A DNA stretch of 64,000 nt from Spinacia oleracea (lineage: Eukaryota; Streptophyta; Magnoliopsida; Caryophyllales; Amaranthaceae). A program made the translations under genes and the position numbers. The notes beneath the pieces were generated by a model. That model worked only from the letters and a program-made list of their open reading frames with translations, was not told the DNA's origin and did not search any database. Numbering within the stretch: the stretch's first letter is position 1; each line of letters opens with the position of its first letter. The DNA is taken from assembly GCF_020520425.1 (NCBI RefSeq), contig NC_079491.1, positions 39,298,027 to 39,362,026 on the forward strand, written 5' to 3'. Below, piece by piece: positions 12,796 to 24,798 of the stretch.

Positions 12796-14407
12796 TAAAT
12801 GGTTATACTTTGTGGAGTATTTATGAAGGAAAGAAATTATGTTTGCTAAAATGCAAAAACCAAAGAAAACTCACATACCACATCACCACGAAGAATACAA
12901 TTTTATCTCTTTGAATGTCCATCACTCGTCGAATCACTACATATATATCCCCGTACGTATAATAGGGTGGAGACAGACAAATGCTCATTCAACTCGTTTC
13001 ACCGGCTTTATTATTATAATTGTGATATAAAATATTTTATGGAGATATTGAAGATAATAATATCATGGAATTGAGAATACTCCGCACTCGTAAATTCATA
13101 AGATTTCAGATATTAGTAAATTTATTCGGTGATAGTTTTCATATCTTATTGATGTGCTTCCAGTACATGTATAATTAGTGGGACAACTACGTACTTTTTA
13201 AAACGTTAATAACAAAAATTAAAGTAGCCAATAGAAAAGTATGTATAACACCTAATTGTTTTAGTTGTCAAATCGGTTTATATATTTTTCCATAAAAATT
13301 TAACATCGTACTTACAGTTAAAATTTGTAAGTTGTGCATCGCACGGGTCTTATTTTTTATATATGCAAAGATATTCATAATTTCATTGTATAAATGCGTG
13401 AAAATGTATCATGAGATTGTATAAAGGATTAAAGCAGTATGTATGTATATTAGTAATATTTCAATAATATTATTGTGTATAAAAGTAGTACACAAAATTG
13501 CATTTCAAATAAAATGTCCATGATACGTTATTAAGTAAAATATACTAAGATAGGATTATGTCAGGTAATACTCCGTATGATTAAGATATTATGCATGAGA
13601 TTGACTACGTAAAACATTGATGTACTTCATAGAATTTTGCATATTGATAAGTCGTTATTATGAAATTCAGTCAGCCTAATCTGACAATAATATATCTATT
13701 AATTAATTTATGTGTAATATATACTTTTTTATATATAATAATATAAACAAATAAAGGATATTTTTTAAAATGTTATATATTACATACTTATTATATATCA
13801 TATAGTACCCGTGAAACTCCACTATAAAGATATTTTTAAAAACATATGGTTCATTATAACATAAAGTATAAAATGTTTGCAATTATTGAAGTCATATATT
13901 ATCCATACGGGTAATATTGAAAAAGTTTACCAAACATTTAGATTATTACTAAAAGGATTTTTCATGAAATCCTCTGCAATTGCATAAGTTTATCTGCCTA
14001 ATATAGTACCCGTTTTAAAAAATAGATTCAGAGTATTTAGACTATTACGTTAAATCTACACTTATTTCACATTCAATAGTTGGATTATTACGTAATTAAA
14101 GCAATATAAATCATACTCCGTAATACTAGCTTATTCCACATTCAATAGTTGTATTTTTAGGTCGAATCTATATTTTAAAATGTTATATTATGTATAAGAT
14201 ATTATACATTATTAGTTATATTTGATCATTCTAAATTTGTTTGGAATCATAATTATTTAAGGTTAACCAAATAATAGATCATTATATTAGGAAACTCTTA
14301 TTAACTTTGACAAAGTAATAGAATTATTTTATTTTTAAAAATACTACCAAATGATAAAGTAGATTTGTAAAAGATATTGATTACCTTAAATAATTATTTA
14401 ATATATA
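12796..14407. other. AT-rich non-coding mosaic
   Basis: No gene is seen. At 13331-13352 the stem GTGC/GCAC followed by GGGTCTTATT resembles a Helitron-type 3' hairpin (plus strand) but lacks a clean CTRR end. GGATTTTTCATGAAAT near 13970 is a stray copy of the terminal word of the 11403-12786 element family. Confidence 0.4.
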
Positions 14408-14662
14408 CTACCTCCGTTTCAAAAAGATCTTTACAGTTACTATTTGCACGGACTCCAATGCAATATTTAACTAATACTATATCCAATTTCGTATGTGAAA
14501 AATTTATAAAAATTTGATATTCTGAAAATACATCCCGAGACCAATCTAACAAGATCTTACATGTAACGTTTTGATGTATATAATGGTGAGAATTTAAGGT
14601 CAAAGTTTTTATACTTTGGACACATTTTCCAAAGCGTAAAGAACTTTCTGAAACGGAGGTAG
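14408..14662. mobile_element. Stowaway-type MITE
   Basis: The inverted ends are CTACCTCCGTTTC...GAAACGGAGGTAG with further pairing inside (AAAGATCTTTAC with GTAAAGAACTTT). The flanks are TA on both sides, the duplication of Tc1/mariner-like Stowaway elements. It is about 255 bp with no coding capacity. Confidence 0.85.
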
Positions 14663-14688
14663 TATGTAAGTTAAAAAAAGTAAATAAA

Positions 14689-14792
14689 AAATACTAAAAG
14701 ACAGGGACACGTGTCAGTTTCATAGATAGTAAATACTAAAAGACAGGGACACGTGTCAGTTTCATAGATAGTACGTGCCATGTCTTTTAGTA
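14689..14792. repeat. 42-bp tandem duplication closing into a fold-back
   Basis: The unit AAATACTAAAAGACAGGGAC... occurs twice exactly (14689-14730 and 14731-14772). It is followed by an inverted partial copy, ACGTGCCATGTCTTTTAGTA (14773-14792), so that TACTAAAAGACA can pair with TGTCTTTTAGTA. Confidence 0.8.
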
Positions 14793-15387
14793 GGGCATAT
14801 ATATAGATATAGATATATATATGCTACTCAATAACTAATAGATTCTTATATATTTAAGGGAGTACGTAGTATAGTGCAAACCCTAGACAATCCAATATAA
14901 CTAATTAGTTGGTATCAGTTTTTTTATTGGCATATAGTTGTATAGCAATGCCCTGTGATTTTATATGGTATATGAATTTGGTTAGATCTATTAATTTTAA
15001 GTCTGCAGCCATTTTTTATTGCACTTAAATCAATAGTATACCAAATTCGTGTACTGTATAAAATCTTTTCTAGAATCAAAAGATTTGCTAATTATATTTT
15101 AACGTGTCTAATAATGTAAGTTTGCTACACACAAATAAAAAGTAGATTGAATATTCTATAGTAGATCATAGTAGATTTTATAATAGATTATACGGAGTAG
15201 TAGATTTTATAGGCTAATTGATCCGTGCACATTGAATATTCTACAGAAGATATAGTATATTGAATATTTTATAGTGAGTTATACCTAAAGTACATAACGT
15301 ATTTAATAATGTAAATTTGGTTGAATTTAGTTATAAAAAAATAATAATGCAAATGTTAGAGCAATTGACAAATAATCTACATATTGA
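14793..15387. other. AT-rich spacer
   Basis: No gene and no strong repeat. Short TATA/ATAG runs near 14800-14822 are simple sequence. Confidence 0.5.
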
Positions 15388-15484
15388 ACCCGTGCATAGC
15401 AATATCATTTTAAAGGATATCTTCATGTTCAATATCAAATTCATCATGTTCAATATTAAGCCTTTAAAATGATATTGCACGGGT
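15388..15484. repeat. inverted repeat ending in ACCCGTGC / GCACGGGT
   Basis: The left arm ACCCGTGC, then GCAATATCATTTTAAAGG, pairs with CCTTTAAAATGATATTGC then ACGGGT on the right. The loop holds two copies of CATGTTCAATAT. The outer CCCGTGC..GCACGGG words are the same type as the Helitron-like hairpins elsewhere in the window. Confidence 0.7.
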
Positions 15485-15749
15485 CTCGAATTTAGTGCTA
15501 TTGTAAAAATATCATTCTAGAATAACTTTTCATTTAGATTCTTATTCTATATGTTGAACCATAACATTTTAATATTTTATAGTAGTTTATATTGTATTGC
15601 CATCTAAATATTTCATAGTAGATTGCTAATTATATTTAATATCATCTGAATATTCTATATTAGATTGTGAAATATATTCTAACGTACTTACTTATGTAAA
15701 TAATATTAACAATTTAGTTTTTAAAAAAAATAATAAAATTATTACACAA

Positions 15750-15779
15750 GGGCACTTGTCAGTCTCAGACTGAGTGCCC
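15750..15779. repeat. 30-nt hairpin
   Basis: GGGCACT at the left and AGTGCCC at the right enclose CAGTCTCAGACTG, itself palindromic. TGTGTTTTAGTA follows, the same TTTTAGTA word that closes the fold-back at 14792, so the two are probably related element ends. Confidence 0.65.
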
Positions 15780-15789
15780 TGTGTTTTAG

Positions 15790-16170
15790 TAGAGTATATA
15801 GATTATATCCTAAAATAACATAATTTCCTATGCTTAATAGTAGGATACAATTATGCATAATATCATTAATATATATATCTTTGTAATATTTTATGACATT
15901 TAGTATAAATTAAAATTAGTCATCATTTTTTAAATTAAAATTGAGAACCTGAACGAGCTTTTGAGCGAGTTCATAAACAAACATGGACGAGTTATAAACG
16001 AACATGAATAAATTGTTCGCGGGCCTAAAAGAGCAGAACATCAAGTTATTAGAGCTATTATCATTTATTAAATGAGCTTAAATTTTTTGTTCAAACTCAT
16101 TTATTTATTAATGAAAGAGCTTTGACTGAGGTTTGACCAAGCTAGCTTGTTCACGAGCTGTTCACAAACA
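15790..16170. other. unclassified repeat with GAGCT and TTCACGAGC words
   Basis: Repeated GAGCT, GTTCACGAG and AACGAACATG words suggest an old DNA repeat. No domain and no clear ends. Confidence 0.3.
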
Positions 16171-17100
16171 TACTGATAGGCTAAAGTCGTATCACCTAAT
16201 CAAAGATAAACCTAATTCCACTTACCAGGTAACAAGGGAAGTCAGGATCGAATCCACGGGAAAATGACGTTCTTTCTATTACTAAAATAAGGTCTGGACT
16301 ATCGGGAAACAAGAGATTGATTTGATTTGAATAATAAAACTACAACTATATAAATCAGATATTAAAAGGTCTAGGGCATAGGTTCACCAATGAACAACAA
16401 TCCAGAATGATAAACAATATTAATAATCAATAAAACAGTTAATTAGACTAGCATGCTCTCAAACCGATACTAATCATAGACTTGAAATTAACAGGCTCTT
16501 ACTATGTATTAATCCCAATTCTACCTATTGAAACACGCCTAAATATAAATTGCATCTCTCGAATCTTAACTCGATATTGCTAGACTAATACAATAAGACC
16601 TGCGCAAATCCAATCGCATAGTAAGTGAAAGCAATCAATAGGAATTAACCAATAATACCAACAATCAACAATATTCAATCATCCCTTCATATTAGTTCAT
16701 GGATTCCCAAACCCTAGAATATAAATTACTCGGACATAATTGAAATAACCAAAACAATAATATTAATTGAAAACATAATTAAACTAGAATAATAAAGCAA
16801 AGAATGAATTAATACCTAATTGAAGAATGGTAGAATGAATGAAAGTTTCGAACTTTGATTGAAATAATACTAAGTGTTTGAATAATTTTGAGAGAATAAA
16901 CTAAGTGCAAAAATAAGCTAAGTACTTAATACTAGAAATTAAGATAGTCAATTAAAAAACTAAAGGCTTATATTTATAGTCTTGCCCTAAAACGAAACTA
17001 AAAACCGGAAATAAAAGCTAATACACGCATTAGGGGTTGTTGTCGCCTGATCAGGCAAAGGGCCGACCGATCGGGCAACCAGCTCGTAACCCGCGGTATC
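16171..17100 (-). mobile_element. possible LTR-retroelement remnant
   Basis: A non-coding block of about 0.9 kb, TGATAGGCTAAAGTCGTA...CCGATCGGGCAACC, in the style of LTR-plus-leader DNA of plant retroelements. There are no matching second LTR and no coding parts, so family and exact ends are unknown. It is treated as a fossil. Confidence 0.3.
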
Positions 17101-17265
17101 TATTAATTTTCATATTTTATATTCCAATTTTTTTTCCATATAAAAAAAGATAGAAATAAAAAAGAAATAAAGTTGATGTGTTTTAAAAAAAACAAAATTT
17201 GACGGAAAATTTTGCATAAGGAATTGACATGTGTCACTCTTTGTGTCTGTTTTAGTATAATGCAA

Positions 17266-17609
17266 TTAGTCTTATATGCACGCGGTGCGTGCGAATATAA
17301 GAAACATGTTTGTGTTATTACATTTAAATCTAAAATAACATGTAAAAAAATATAATATAAATGTGATGCATGCGAATATAAGAAACATATACGTTAGATA
17401 GAGTCGAACGCATATAAACAGATTGATTAAAGTGATAAGAATTTATTTAAGGGGCTAGATTGATTAAAATGCTTCTTTGGGATTTTGTATTGGATAGGTT
17501 GTCATTATATTCTCTATTCTATAAGTGTGGAGAATATTTTAGTAATATAAGGGGACACCAAAAGTGAATTTACTAAAATAACATCACCTCTTCACTTATA
17601 TAATAGAGA
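17266..17609 (-). mobile_element. small non-autonomous Helitron
   Basis: On the minus strand it starts TCTCTATTATATAAG with A before it (17609-17610). It ends with a hairpin (GCACGC/GCGTGC), about ten bases, then CTAA with T after it (17265-17269). This gives the 5' TC, 3' hairpin, CTRR and A/T insertion site of Helitrons in 344 bp. Related 5' starts occur at 61434 and about 63524. Confidence 0.75.
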
Positions 17610-17928
17610 TAGATTGATATGGTCTTGTTGTAAGGGTAAATATTTTAGGTACATGTAGGTTACGTTACAGGTTAAAAAAAAAGTATTTGACAGGTCCAAT
17701 ACGCTGGTATACATATTCTTTAATGGACAATATGTTGTGCTTAGCAATATGCAAGTAAAGGTGCAGTCCGTGTCCGTTCAGACGCCGTTGTCGTTGGCTA
17801 ACTTTAAGATCTGATTAGCTGGTTAGAATTATACATTGTCAAGTATAACATAAAATATAGTGCTCTGCAAAGAACAAGATGCAATATCAAAAAAAAAATT
17901 ACTACTGAAACTCCGAGATCTCTCATTC

Positions 17929-20007
17929 ATGGAGTGGCCTTTCAGTTTTCCACTTTGGTCCATTGTGCTCATATTTCTTCCAATTTTGGCCCTCCTGCAA
18001 AAAAGAAAACACAGCAGCAGGCGACTTCCACCAGGACCACGTGGACTACCATTAGTCGGCAACATGTTTGATCTAGGAACCATGCCACACCGCACCTTAG
18101 CCACACTAGGCACCAAGCATGGGCCCCTCATATGGTTAAGGTTAGGCAGTCAAAGGATCCTGGTCATTCTAACAGCCAAAGTAGCAACTGAGTTTTTCAA
18201 GCACCATGACCTCTCCTTTGCTGACCGCAATATTAACGAGACAATGAGGGTCCTAGACTATGACAAAGGTTCATTGATCTTAGCTCCATATGGGTCCCAC
18301 TGGCGAGTAATGAAGAAAATCTGTGTGATTGAGATGTTGACTGTCAGACGGATCAATGAAACTGCATCTGTTAGAGAGAAGTGTGTGGTTGATATGATAA
18401 AGTGGATACAGGATGCTGCAGGGAAAAATGATCAGGAGATTGAACTTGGTAGGTTTGTTTTCATTGCAGGGTTCAACTTGCTGGGGAACCTCTTGCTGTC
18501 CAAGAATCTCTTGGATCCAAGTTTAGAGAAAGGGTCTCACTTCTTTGCAGCTATGAATGGGTTAACTCAGTGGACTGGTCTTCCTAATGTTGCAGATTTC
18601 TTTCCCTGCCTTAAATGGCTGGATTTGCAAGGGTTAAAGCGGAAGACAACAAGAGACATGAGAATATTATTTGAGATAGCAGCACAATTCATCAAGGAGC
18701 GTATCCAGGAGAAGGAGATGGGAAGAGACAGTGCCAAGAGAGATTTTCTGGACGTGTTGCTAGATTTTGAGGGTGATGGAAAGGAGGAGCCTCAGAAATT
18801 ATCAGAACATCATATCACCGTTTTTATCTTGGTCAGTTTTTTTCATATACTTCTAGCTCTAAACATGTACTAAAACACAACCAAAACTAGGAAGCGAAAA
18901 GACAACAAATCCTTGGTAAAAAGAAATTACCACAAAAAAAATCAAATAATTTAGTAATTTTAGAGTGTAGACCTGGAAACACTTAGACGTACCTGATTCT
19001 GAATCACTAAGCAACCGCATTGCCACATCTAATCTTGTTGCTGCAAGATGCCTACTACACCTTACACTGTTACAGTGTTTCTGCATCCTTTACAGGACCT
19101 ATACAATGGTTCTAAAGTAGGAGTGTCTTGCAAACAGACATAAGACATAGTATCATACTATGTCTGACGGAGTACACATTACAGTACATTTGGGGGGGGG
19201 GGGGGGGGGGGTATCATACTATGCTTGACTGAGTACACATTACAGTACATGGTGTTTCTGCATCCTTTGCAGGACGTATACAATGATTCTAAAGTAGGAG
19301 TGTCGTGCAAACACACACAAGACATCTAGGCTGTAAAATTACTATCACTTCATGATTTCAGAATTTCACTGACACCCACAGGCGACTTTCAACAGGAGTT
19401 TTTCATGGCTGGTACAGAGTCAACAACTAGCACAATAGAATGGGCAATGACAGAGCTACTTGCAAACCCTGATTCAATGACTAAAGTCAAATCTGATTTA
19501 AATCAAATTGTAGGGCAGGAAAGAGATTTCAAAGAGGCGGATATCAATGACCTCCCATATTTACAGGCTGTGATCAAGGAAACACTGCGCTTACATCCTC
19601 CAACTCCATTCTTGGTGCCAAGAAAGGCGGTTGAAGATGTTAACTTCATGGGGTATGACATTCCCTGTGGCACACAAGTTTTTGTGAATGCATGGGCAAT
19701 TGGAAGAGACACAGAAAGCTGGAATGATCCATTGAGTTTCAAGCCTGACAGATTTATAGGGTCCAATATTGATTATAAAGGACAGCACTATGAACTAATA
19801 CCCTTTGGAGCAGGAAGAAGAATGTGTGCAGGGGTTCCACTAGCTCATAAGATGCTGAATCTCATATTGGGTGCACTACTGCATAATTTTGAGTGGGATT
19901 TAGAAAGTCATATGACTCCTGAGACGATTGATTGGGAGGATAGGATAGGGTTGACAGCAAGAAAACTTGCACCACTGAAAGTTATACCAAGGAAGCATAA
20001 GGTATAA
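17929..20007 (+). CDS. cytochrome P450, CYP76A-like
   Basis: A microsomal haem monooxygenase with two exons (17929-18831 and 19396-20007, both borders in phase 0, GT..AG), 504 residues, normal for the family. Visible parts: N-terminal membrane anchor (WSIVLIFLPILALL), proline hinge PPGPRGLPLVGN, I-helix AGTESTTS (Ser where AGTETT is usual), ExxR in KETLRLHPP, FKPDRF, and haem loop PFGAGRRMCAG with the Cys ligand. The intron falls just before EFFMAGTE, its usual place in this family. The start at MEWPF is chosen because the upstream in-frame ATG (17860) adds a basic, unconserved stretch. The sequence resembles CYP76A rather than the betalain CYP76AD enzymes. The substrate is unknown; members act on monoterpenoid, phenolic or related small molecules. 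No sign of damage. Confidence 0.9.
19076..19326. repeat. intron duplication around a 20-G run in the P450 gene
   Basis: Within the P450 intron, a word set of about 70 bp (TTTCTGCATCCTTTACAGG...) occurs near 19076-19147 and 19252-19325. A second set (GTATCATACTATG...) occurs at 19150-19189 and 19211-19250. A run of 20 G residues (19192-19211) sits between. The copies differ at several sites. Confidence 0.85.
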
Positions 20008-20329
20008 GTATGTGCAACTAAACTTCCTATGGACAAAAGTCGTTTCCATAAGATCAAACACTCATGTAGTCCCGAAAGGAAGGACACAATTTCCCTTTGG
20101 GGGTTGTCCCTAAAAGAACTTCTATTTCCTATAAATTTTTTTCTGTGTCTACTTTCAGTCTCTTATTCTACATTTAACAACGGTTATTGATCCCCATGTC
20201 AATTCCAAGTGTGAAGATCAACATAGAACCTAGGGAGTAGTAAACTAGGCAATCATGGTTTTACCAGGACAAATTTGAGCGTATCTAGTTGAGCTACAAA
20301 TCCAAACATGTTGACGGGCTGAAGATGCT
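20008..20329 (+). other. 3' flank of the P450 gene
   Basis: No further gene. This probably holds the 3' untranslated region; no single poly(A) signal could be chosen. Confidence 0.4.
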
Positions 20330-20490
20330 ATCATTCATCATTATCATTACCCCATTGCCTCAAAGAGGCTCCCGCAAGAAGCGAGGTAAGGGGGGGTCAG
20401 ACGTACGCAACCTTACCCCTGCAATTGCAGAGAGGTTGTTTCCAATTGACCCAAAAGCGATAACGGGACGACAACGGGACAACCATTTTC
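20330..20490. mobile_element. SINE-like fragment (Au-SINE style)
   Basis: Contains GCGAGGTAAGGGGGGTCAG, GTACGCAACCTTACCCCTG and GAGAGGTTGTTTCCAATTGA, a word order I associate with a widespread plant tRNA-derived SINE (Au-like). Ends and target duplication are not clear. Confidence 0.45.
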
Positions 20491-22066
20491 TACTTCATGG
20501 AAAGGAAGTGAAGAGGTTTTAAGAGCCATTTTGATTTAGTCCATTACATCCCACAACCAAAAGAACAAATGAATCTTTGGCTCCATCAGAAATGGGCTGA
20601 AAATGCTAGTCATACTAAAAAAAATACGAGAATTATTTGTCTATCTGGACATGGTCTACTTTCACTAGTTTTATTCTACTATCTAAATCCAAGTCCTCTG
20701 CATAAACTCCTGACCCTTTGTTTCAAAGTAGTATGTCTATGGTTTCTTCCTGTAAACAAAGTAACAACCAAAAACTTTCCGTATCATCTTTCACGTATTA
20801 AGTAAACAGATGACCAAATGTGGCATTGGCAAATGCACAAGCCCCCTTCAAAAGATAAAACTAAAGGCATGTAGTAAGACATTTCAACTTCAAAGCTCTC
20901 TGCAACATAATCTTTGATATTGCTCCATAAACTGCATTTCACTAGAAGGTATGTTTGGATGGTGGGCGAAAAGGGAGGGGGTGGGAGAAGTGGGTTTATA
21001 TTTTCCCTCCAACCTTTTCCAACTTTGGAACGATGAGGTTTATTATAAGAAAAAGGAAATTGGATCCTTCCATTCCTCTCCCCTTCTCTTTCTCCAGTCA
21101 ATATCCAACTAAAGGAAAATGGGTCTATAAATCCCCTTCCTCTAAGTTCTCTTCAAATTCTCTAATCCAAACACATTGTATATAAACAGCAACACTCAGG
21201 TCCTGGACAATCCAAAAGATCTCCAGTAACTGGAGTACTAACAACCAGGAGACCAATAACAAAGATGACTAGCTCTTTGAAAATTGCACTGCTCTTAAAG
21301 AGTACAATAATGATCTTGATGAGAAAAAACTTAACAGCAGTTCAAGTCGAGATATATGAGACTATAAGGAAGCCTCAGAAACACATTCTACCATCGATTG
21401 GCAAAAAGTCAGCCATTCTTTCTTCAGCGTAAAAAAAACTACCACCACCCAACATCCTACTATTTAAATTAAACATAAACTTCTAGTCCTTTCAAATGAA
21501 AGTGGCCTTTGGGGTGCACCCCCCACCCCACCCCCAACACACACAGAGAAAAAAAAAAGCCAAAAAAAAATATAAAAATACTCGCACTATTTGTAGTTTC
21601 TGCTATATTTTTAAAACAGATAGGGTGCAAAAATGCATAGTAGATGCCAGACTGATACTCTCACAAGGCAAGAAAAAAGAATCTCAGGTTTTATACAAAT
21701 ACTGAGGTTAAAGTTAAACATCGCACATCTCTTGTAAAATTTAAACTACGCTTTACAATAATTGATGAGGAAGAGAATATGGTTGCTATTGATTGGGAAG
21801 AAGAGGGAGGGGGGAAGAACAAGTTATGCAACCTAAGACATAATAAGCAATGTATAACTAGTATATAAAAGATGGTTAACTCATCTGCTATCTCCAATGG
21901 ATTCCTTGCTATGTGAAACAAAGGCTTCTCAGTACAAGCAAATCTGCCAAGGCCCTTTACAAATCTAACACTGACTCTTCCAGAAATCCAGCAAACTTGA
22001 ATACGCTTTTCTGTATGTGTACCACTATCATCAGAGAAACCGAGAAAAGTTTGCCCCCATAATAGA
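20491..22066. other. intergenic, no gene seen
   Basis: Between 20950 and 21180 the outer words GTATGTTTGGAT and ATCCAAACAC are inverted, hinting at a small MITE of about 230 bp. 21500-21570 is a C/A-rich simple stretch. The part nearest 22066 is the probable 3' untranslated region of the minus-strand DUF668 gene. Open frames here have no domain. Confidence 0.45.
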
Positions 22067-23779
22067 TTAAGCATTGCAAGCGACAGTATCTGTCTGAATA
22101 GCATACTCATCATAAACTCCGATACCACTCGCTTCCAAGAAAACTATCTCATTCACTTCTTTGCCAAATCTGTACAGGTAGTTCAAACCCAATAAAAGTT
22201 CTATAATTGCAGCTTCGGTCTTTGATTGGTTCGCAAAATACAAAGTCTGCACTAGAAGAAGATTCCCCCGAGAAACAATATGCTGCTTCTCATAATTCCT
22301 CTCAGAATGCCATCTAATTGTGTTATGGGCAAGAGGAGAAAGCCATTCCAACATTCTCGCTATTGCCAGACTCCATTCAGAAGCAAGGACAGAATCATGA
22401 GGTGAGGAAGCCAAGGATTTGGTGTATAGTTTTAGTCTTGCCCTCAACATGCTTCTAATGTTTGTTGTTAACATATTGTACAGATCTTCTCTTGCATCAT
22501 GGGCAATCAGGTGAGGTGATGAAGCAAGCTTTTCAATTAATATAATAATATTTGCATAATGGAGACTTAAGGCAGCATTTCCCAGAGAACATGGAGGAGT
22601 ATTTGACAATATACATTGTGAAAGATAAACGGAGCCGCTTGTGGGAAATGAGCTGTCACAAGAAGGATCCAATTTGTTTAACCTTCCATCTACATCACCG
22701 AAAGCAATAGCTGCGGAACTTGAAGGCCCAATGCTTGTTGGCATACAGCTCTTAACTACAGGAGGATTACTTCCACCAATCATGCATCCTTTAAATGGCC
22801 CTGATTGAGTAAATCTTTTTGTGTTTAAAAAGGGGAACTTTTTATGTTGGTTATGTACATGTTGATAATTCTGTTTCTGGTGCCTTTTGCTAGCTCTCCT
22901 ACTTCTAGATGGCAATCCCAGTAAAGAGCTTGACCTAACCAGAGGTCCTGAATAAAATAGAGAGGCATGATTTTCAGAGGGATAAACAGAAGATTGTACA
23001 AATGAGCGGCTCCGAAGCAGGGGTCCAACAGTAGGCTGGTCCCCATGCGCATGATTTCTGTCCAAAAATATCACTTGATTAATTCCAAGCAGAATTTTAA
23101 GCCTCTCAATTATAGTAACAAGGCACCTTGATAGAAGCTGCACAATGTAGTCATATGTCCTAGACCAGGGGGACATTTCTCGTAAGTTTTTCACCTCTTG
23201 ACGTTGCCAAATGACCTTTTGCTGAAATTCAAGCAATTTTACTCGATTGGTTTCTGGATTACACTGCATTCTCCTCAATGTTTGTTCAAGCTCCACCAAC
23301 ACTTCCATCTCTTGATGCAACTGTGCAGTAGCAGCAACAAATTTCTCCAATTTCTTAACTTTCTTCTCCATCTTCTTCCATTTATACTCCCATCCATAAG
23401 ATTCAATTGAGTTCTCTAAAGGGCTACTAAAAATATGGTCCAAATGGTGATATATAGGATTAGAGCACCTCTTTCCTAACCGAGTGACAGAGTGTGCAGC
23501 ATACCACAAATTCTCAACTATTTCTGCAAAAGCAAGGTTCATGAGAAATATTTCATCATCCGATACAAGTTTTAAAATCCCAGGCGAGTTAACAACATCT
23601 TCTCTCAACCGCGCAATATGGTTATCACCCAAACAATTCCACAGGTTAGCAACTTTGGACATCAAAGTTGCCACCTCAAATGCCAGGATTCCCATTATCA
23701 CTTTCTCAGAACGTGATCCATTTCTTCGTGAGGTCCCCCACAAACTACTAAACCAGGACTCTTTCACTCCAAGACCCAT
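22067..23779 (-). CDS. DUF3475/DUF668 protein (PSK SIMULATOR family)
   Basis: 570 residues from a single coding exon. The N-terminal domain (GILAFEVATLMSKVANLW) fits DUF3475. The C-terminal domain (LGNAALSLHYANIIILIEKL, then WLSPLAHNTIRW) fits DUF668. The middle has a lysine-rich helix (KWKKMEKKVKKLEKF) and a Ser/Arg-rich linker. Arabidopsis relatives (PSI1-3) act in growth and phytosulfokine-linked responses; the biochemical role is not known. The start at MGLGVKESW is used because the ATG three codons upstream lies in an intron acceptor (TTTGTATAG, then G-ATG), implying an intron in the 5' leader. No N-terminal Gly-Asn myristoylation pattern is seen. The giant MULE begins about 1 kb upstream of the ATG, next to the likely promoter. 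Confidence 0.9.
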   Translation of the reverse strand: MGLGVKESWFSSLWGTSRRNGSRSEKVIMGILAFEVATLMSKVANLWNCLGDNHIARLREDVVNSPGILKLVSDDEIFLMNLAFAEIVENLWYAAHSVTRLGKRCSNPIYHHLDHIFSSPLENSIESYGWEYKWKKMEKKVKKLEKFVAATAQLHQEMEVLVELEQTLRRMQCNPETNRVKLLEFQQKVIWQRQEVKNLREMSPWSRTYDYIVQLLSRCLVTIIERLKILLGINQVIFLDRNHAHGDQPTVGPLLRSRSFVQSSVYPSENHASLFYSGPLVRSSSLLGLPSRSRRASKRHQKQNYQHVHNQHKKFPFLNTKRFTQSGPFKGCMIGGSNPPVVKSCMPTSIGPSSSAAIAFGDVDGRLNKLDPSCDSSFPTSGSVYLSQCILSNTPPCSLGNAALSLHYANIIILIEKLASSPHLIAHDAREDLYNMLTTNIRSMLRARLKLYTKSLASSPHDSVLASEWSLAIARMLEWLSPLAHNTIRWHSERNYEKQHIVSRGNLLLVQTLYFANQSKTEAAIIELLLGLNYLYRFGKEVNEIVFLEASGIGVYDEYAIQTDTVACNA

Positions 23780-24798
23780 CCTATACAAACATATAAGAAC
23801 AAATTGAACTTAGTATCAACAACTATGTTATTTCTGTGAAGGTAACACATAAAATATGATACTTCAACAACTATGATATTCCCTAATACAGTGACTGCCG
23901 ATAAATGACCCTTACTAACTACTCGAAATGCCTACTTGCGGGTTATTACGCCAAGGTACTCTTGGCTTGTAGAATCCCTTTATATGTCTCCACATACAAA
24001 AACATAAAATGGGTGGAAGTAGCAACTTACTATCAATCAAAATATTTTTTTGTAAACACATCAACTCATATCCTAATACCCATTTTCCAACATTGGCCAA
24101 CAGAACAGATGGTCATGTAAAGCTCAAAGGGTTGCATTAACAAACTGGAAAAACCCGGAAATGGACGAGCATGACAAACAGAATAACAACCCAGTTGTGC
24201 CGAAATGACAAATTTGGCAATGCAAATAAGCTAGAAATCCAACTAGCTTCTAAACCATGATATCAATTCGAAAAAAATGAGCAAACTCAAATCCATATAA
24301 ATTCAATTTACAAAGGGGGCAAAAACAATTGAAAAAACAAAGAAAACCCAAATATCAACACCTCAACCCTTGCTCATAAATCAAATTAAAACATAAAGCA
24401 TTCAAACACACTAAATAAACACCATTATGAAGCTAAAACAGGCATAAATCTGAAATTAAACCAAAAATAGTACTAAAAAAGAAGTGGGAAAGAGACTAAC
24501 CCAGAAAAGAAAAAAACCGCAGGTGTTGTTGAGGAGAAAGAAAAAGGGATCGAAGTTCCGAAACCAGAAACCAGAAACCAGAAACCAAGCAACTGGGGTT
24601 ATCGAAACACAGATAGATGTGTGTGTTTGTTTGTGTGTTGTTTCGGATTATGAATTAATTATTGAAGAAGAAGTGAGTGTGTGAATGAGAGAGTGAGAAA
24701 TTCATGCTAACTTTTAAATTGTTGCGTTAAATTTGAAATGAAATGTCGTCAAATTGTAAGGACCCACGTCACCTCCATCTGTCTGTTAGCTTACCGTA
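23780..24798 (-). promoter_or_regulatory. 5' leader intron, leader exon and promoter of the DUF668 gene
   Basis: An intron acceptor lies at about 23781. A candidate donor GTTAGTC (minus strand) lies near 24495-24505, so the leader exon is roughly 24505-24700. That exon contains a short AGAAACC repeat (about 24557-24590, four units). The promoter is squeezed between the leader and the left end of the MULE at 24799. No TATA box was chosen. Confidence 0.5.

Noticed and set aside
12839-13030. Open frame of 63 residues
   Set aside because: AT-rich DNA, no domain, no gene context.
17929-20007. Betalain-pathway CYP76AD enzyme
   Set aside because: Remembered CYP76AD1 sequence differs throughout; the B-C region and I-helix fit CYP76A-like proteins better.
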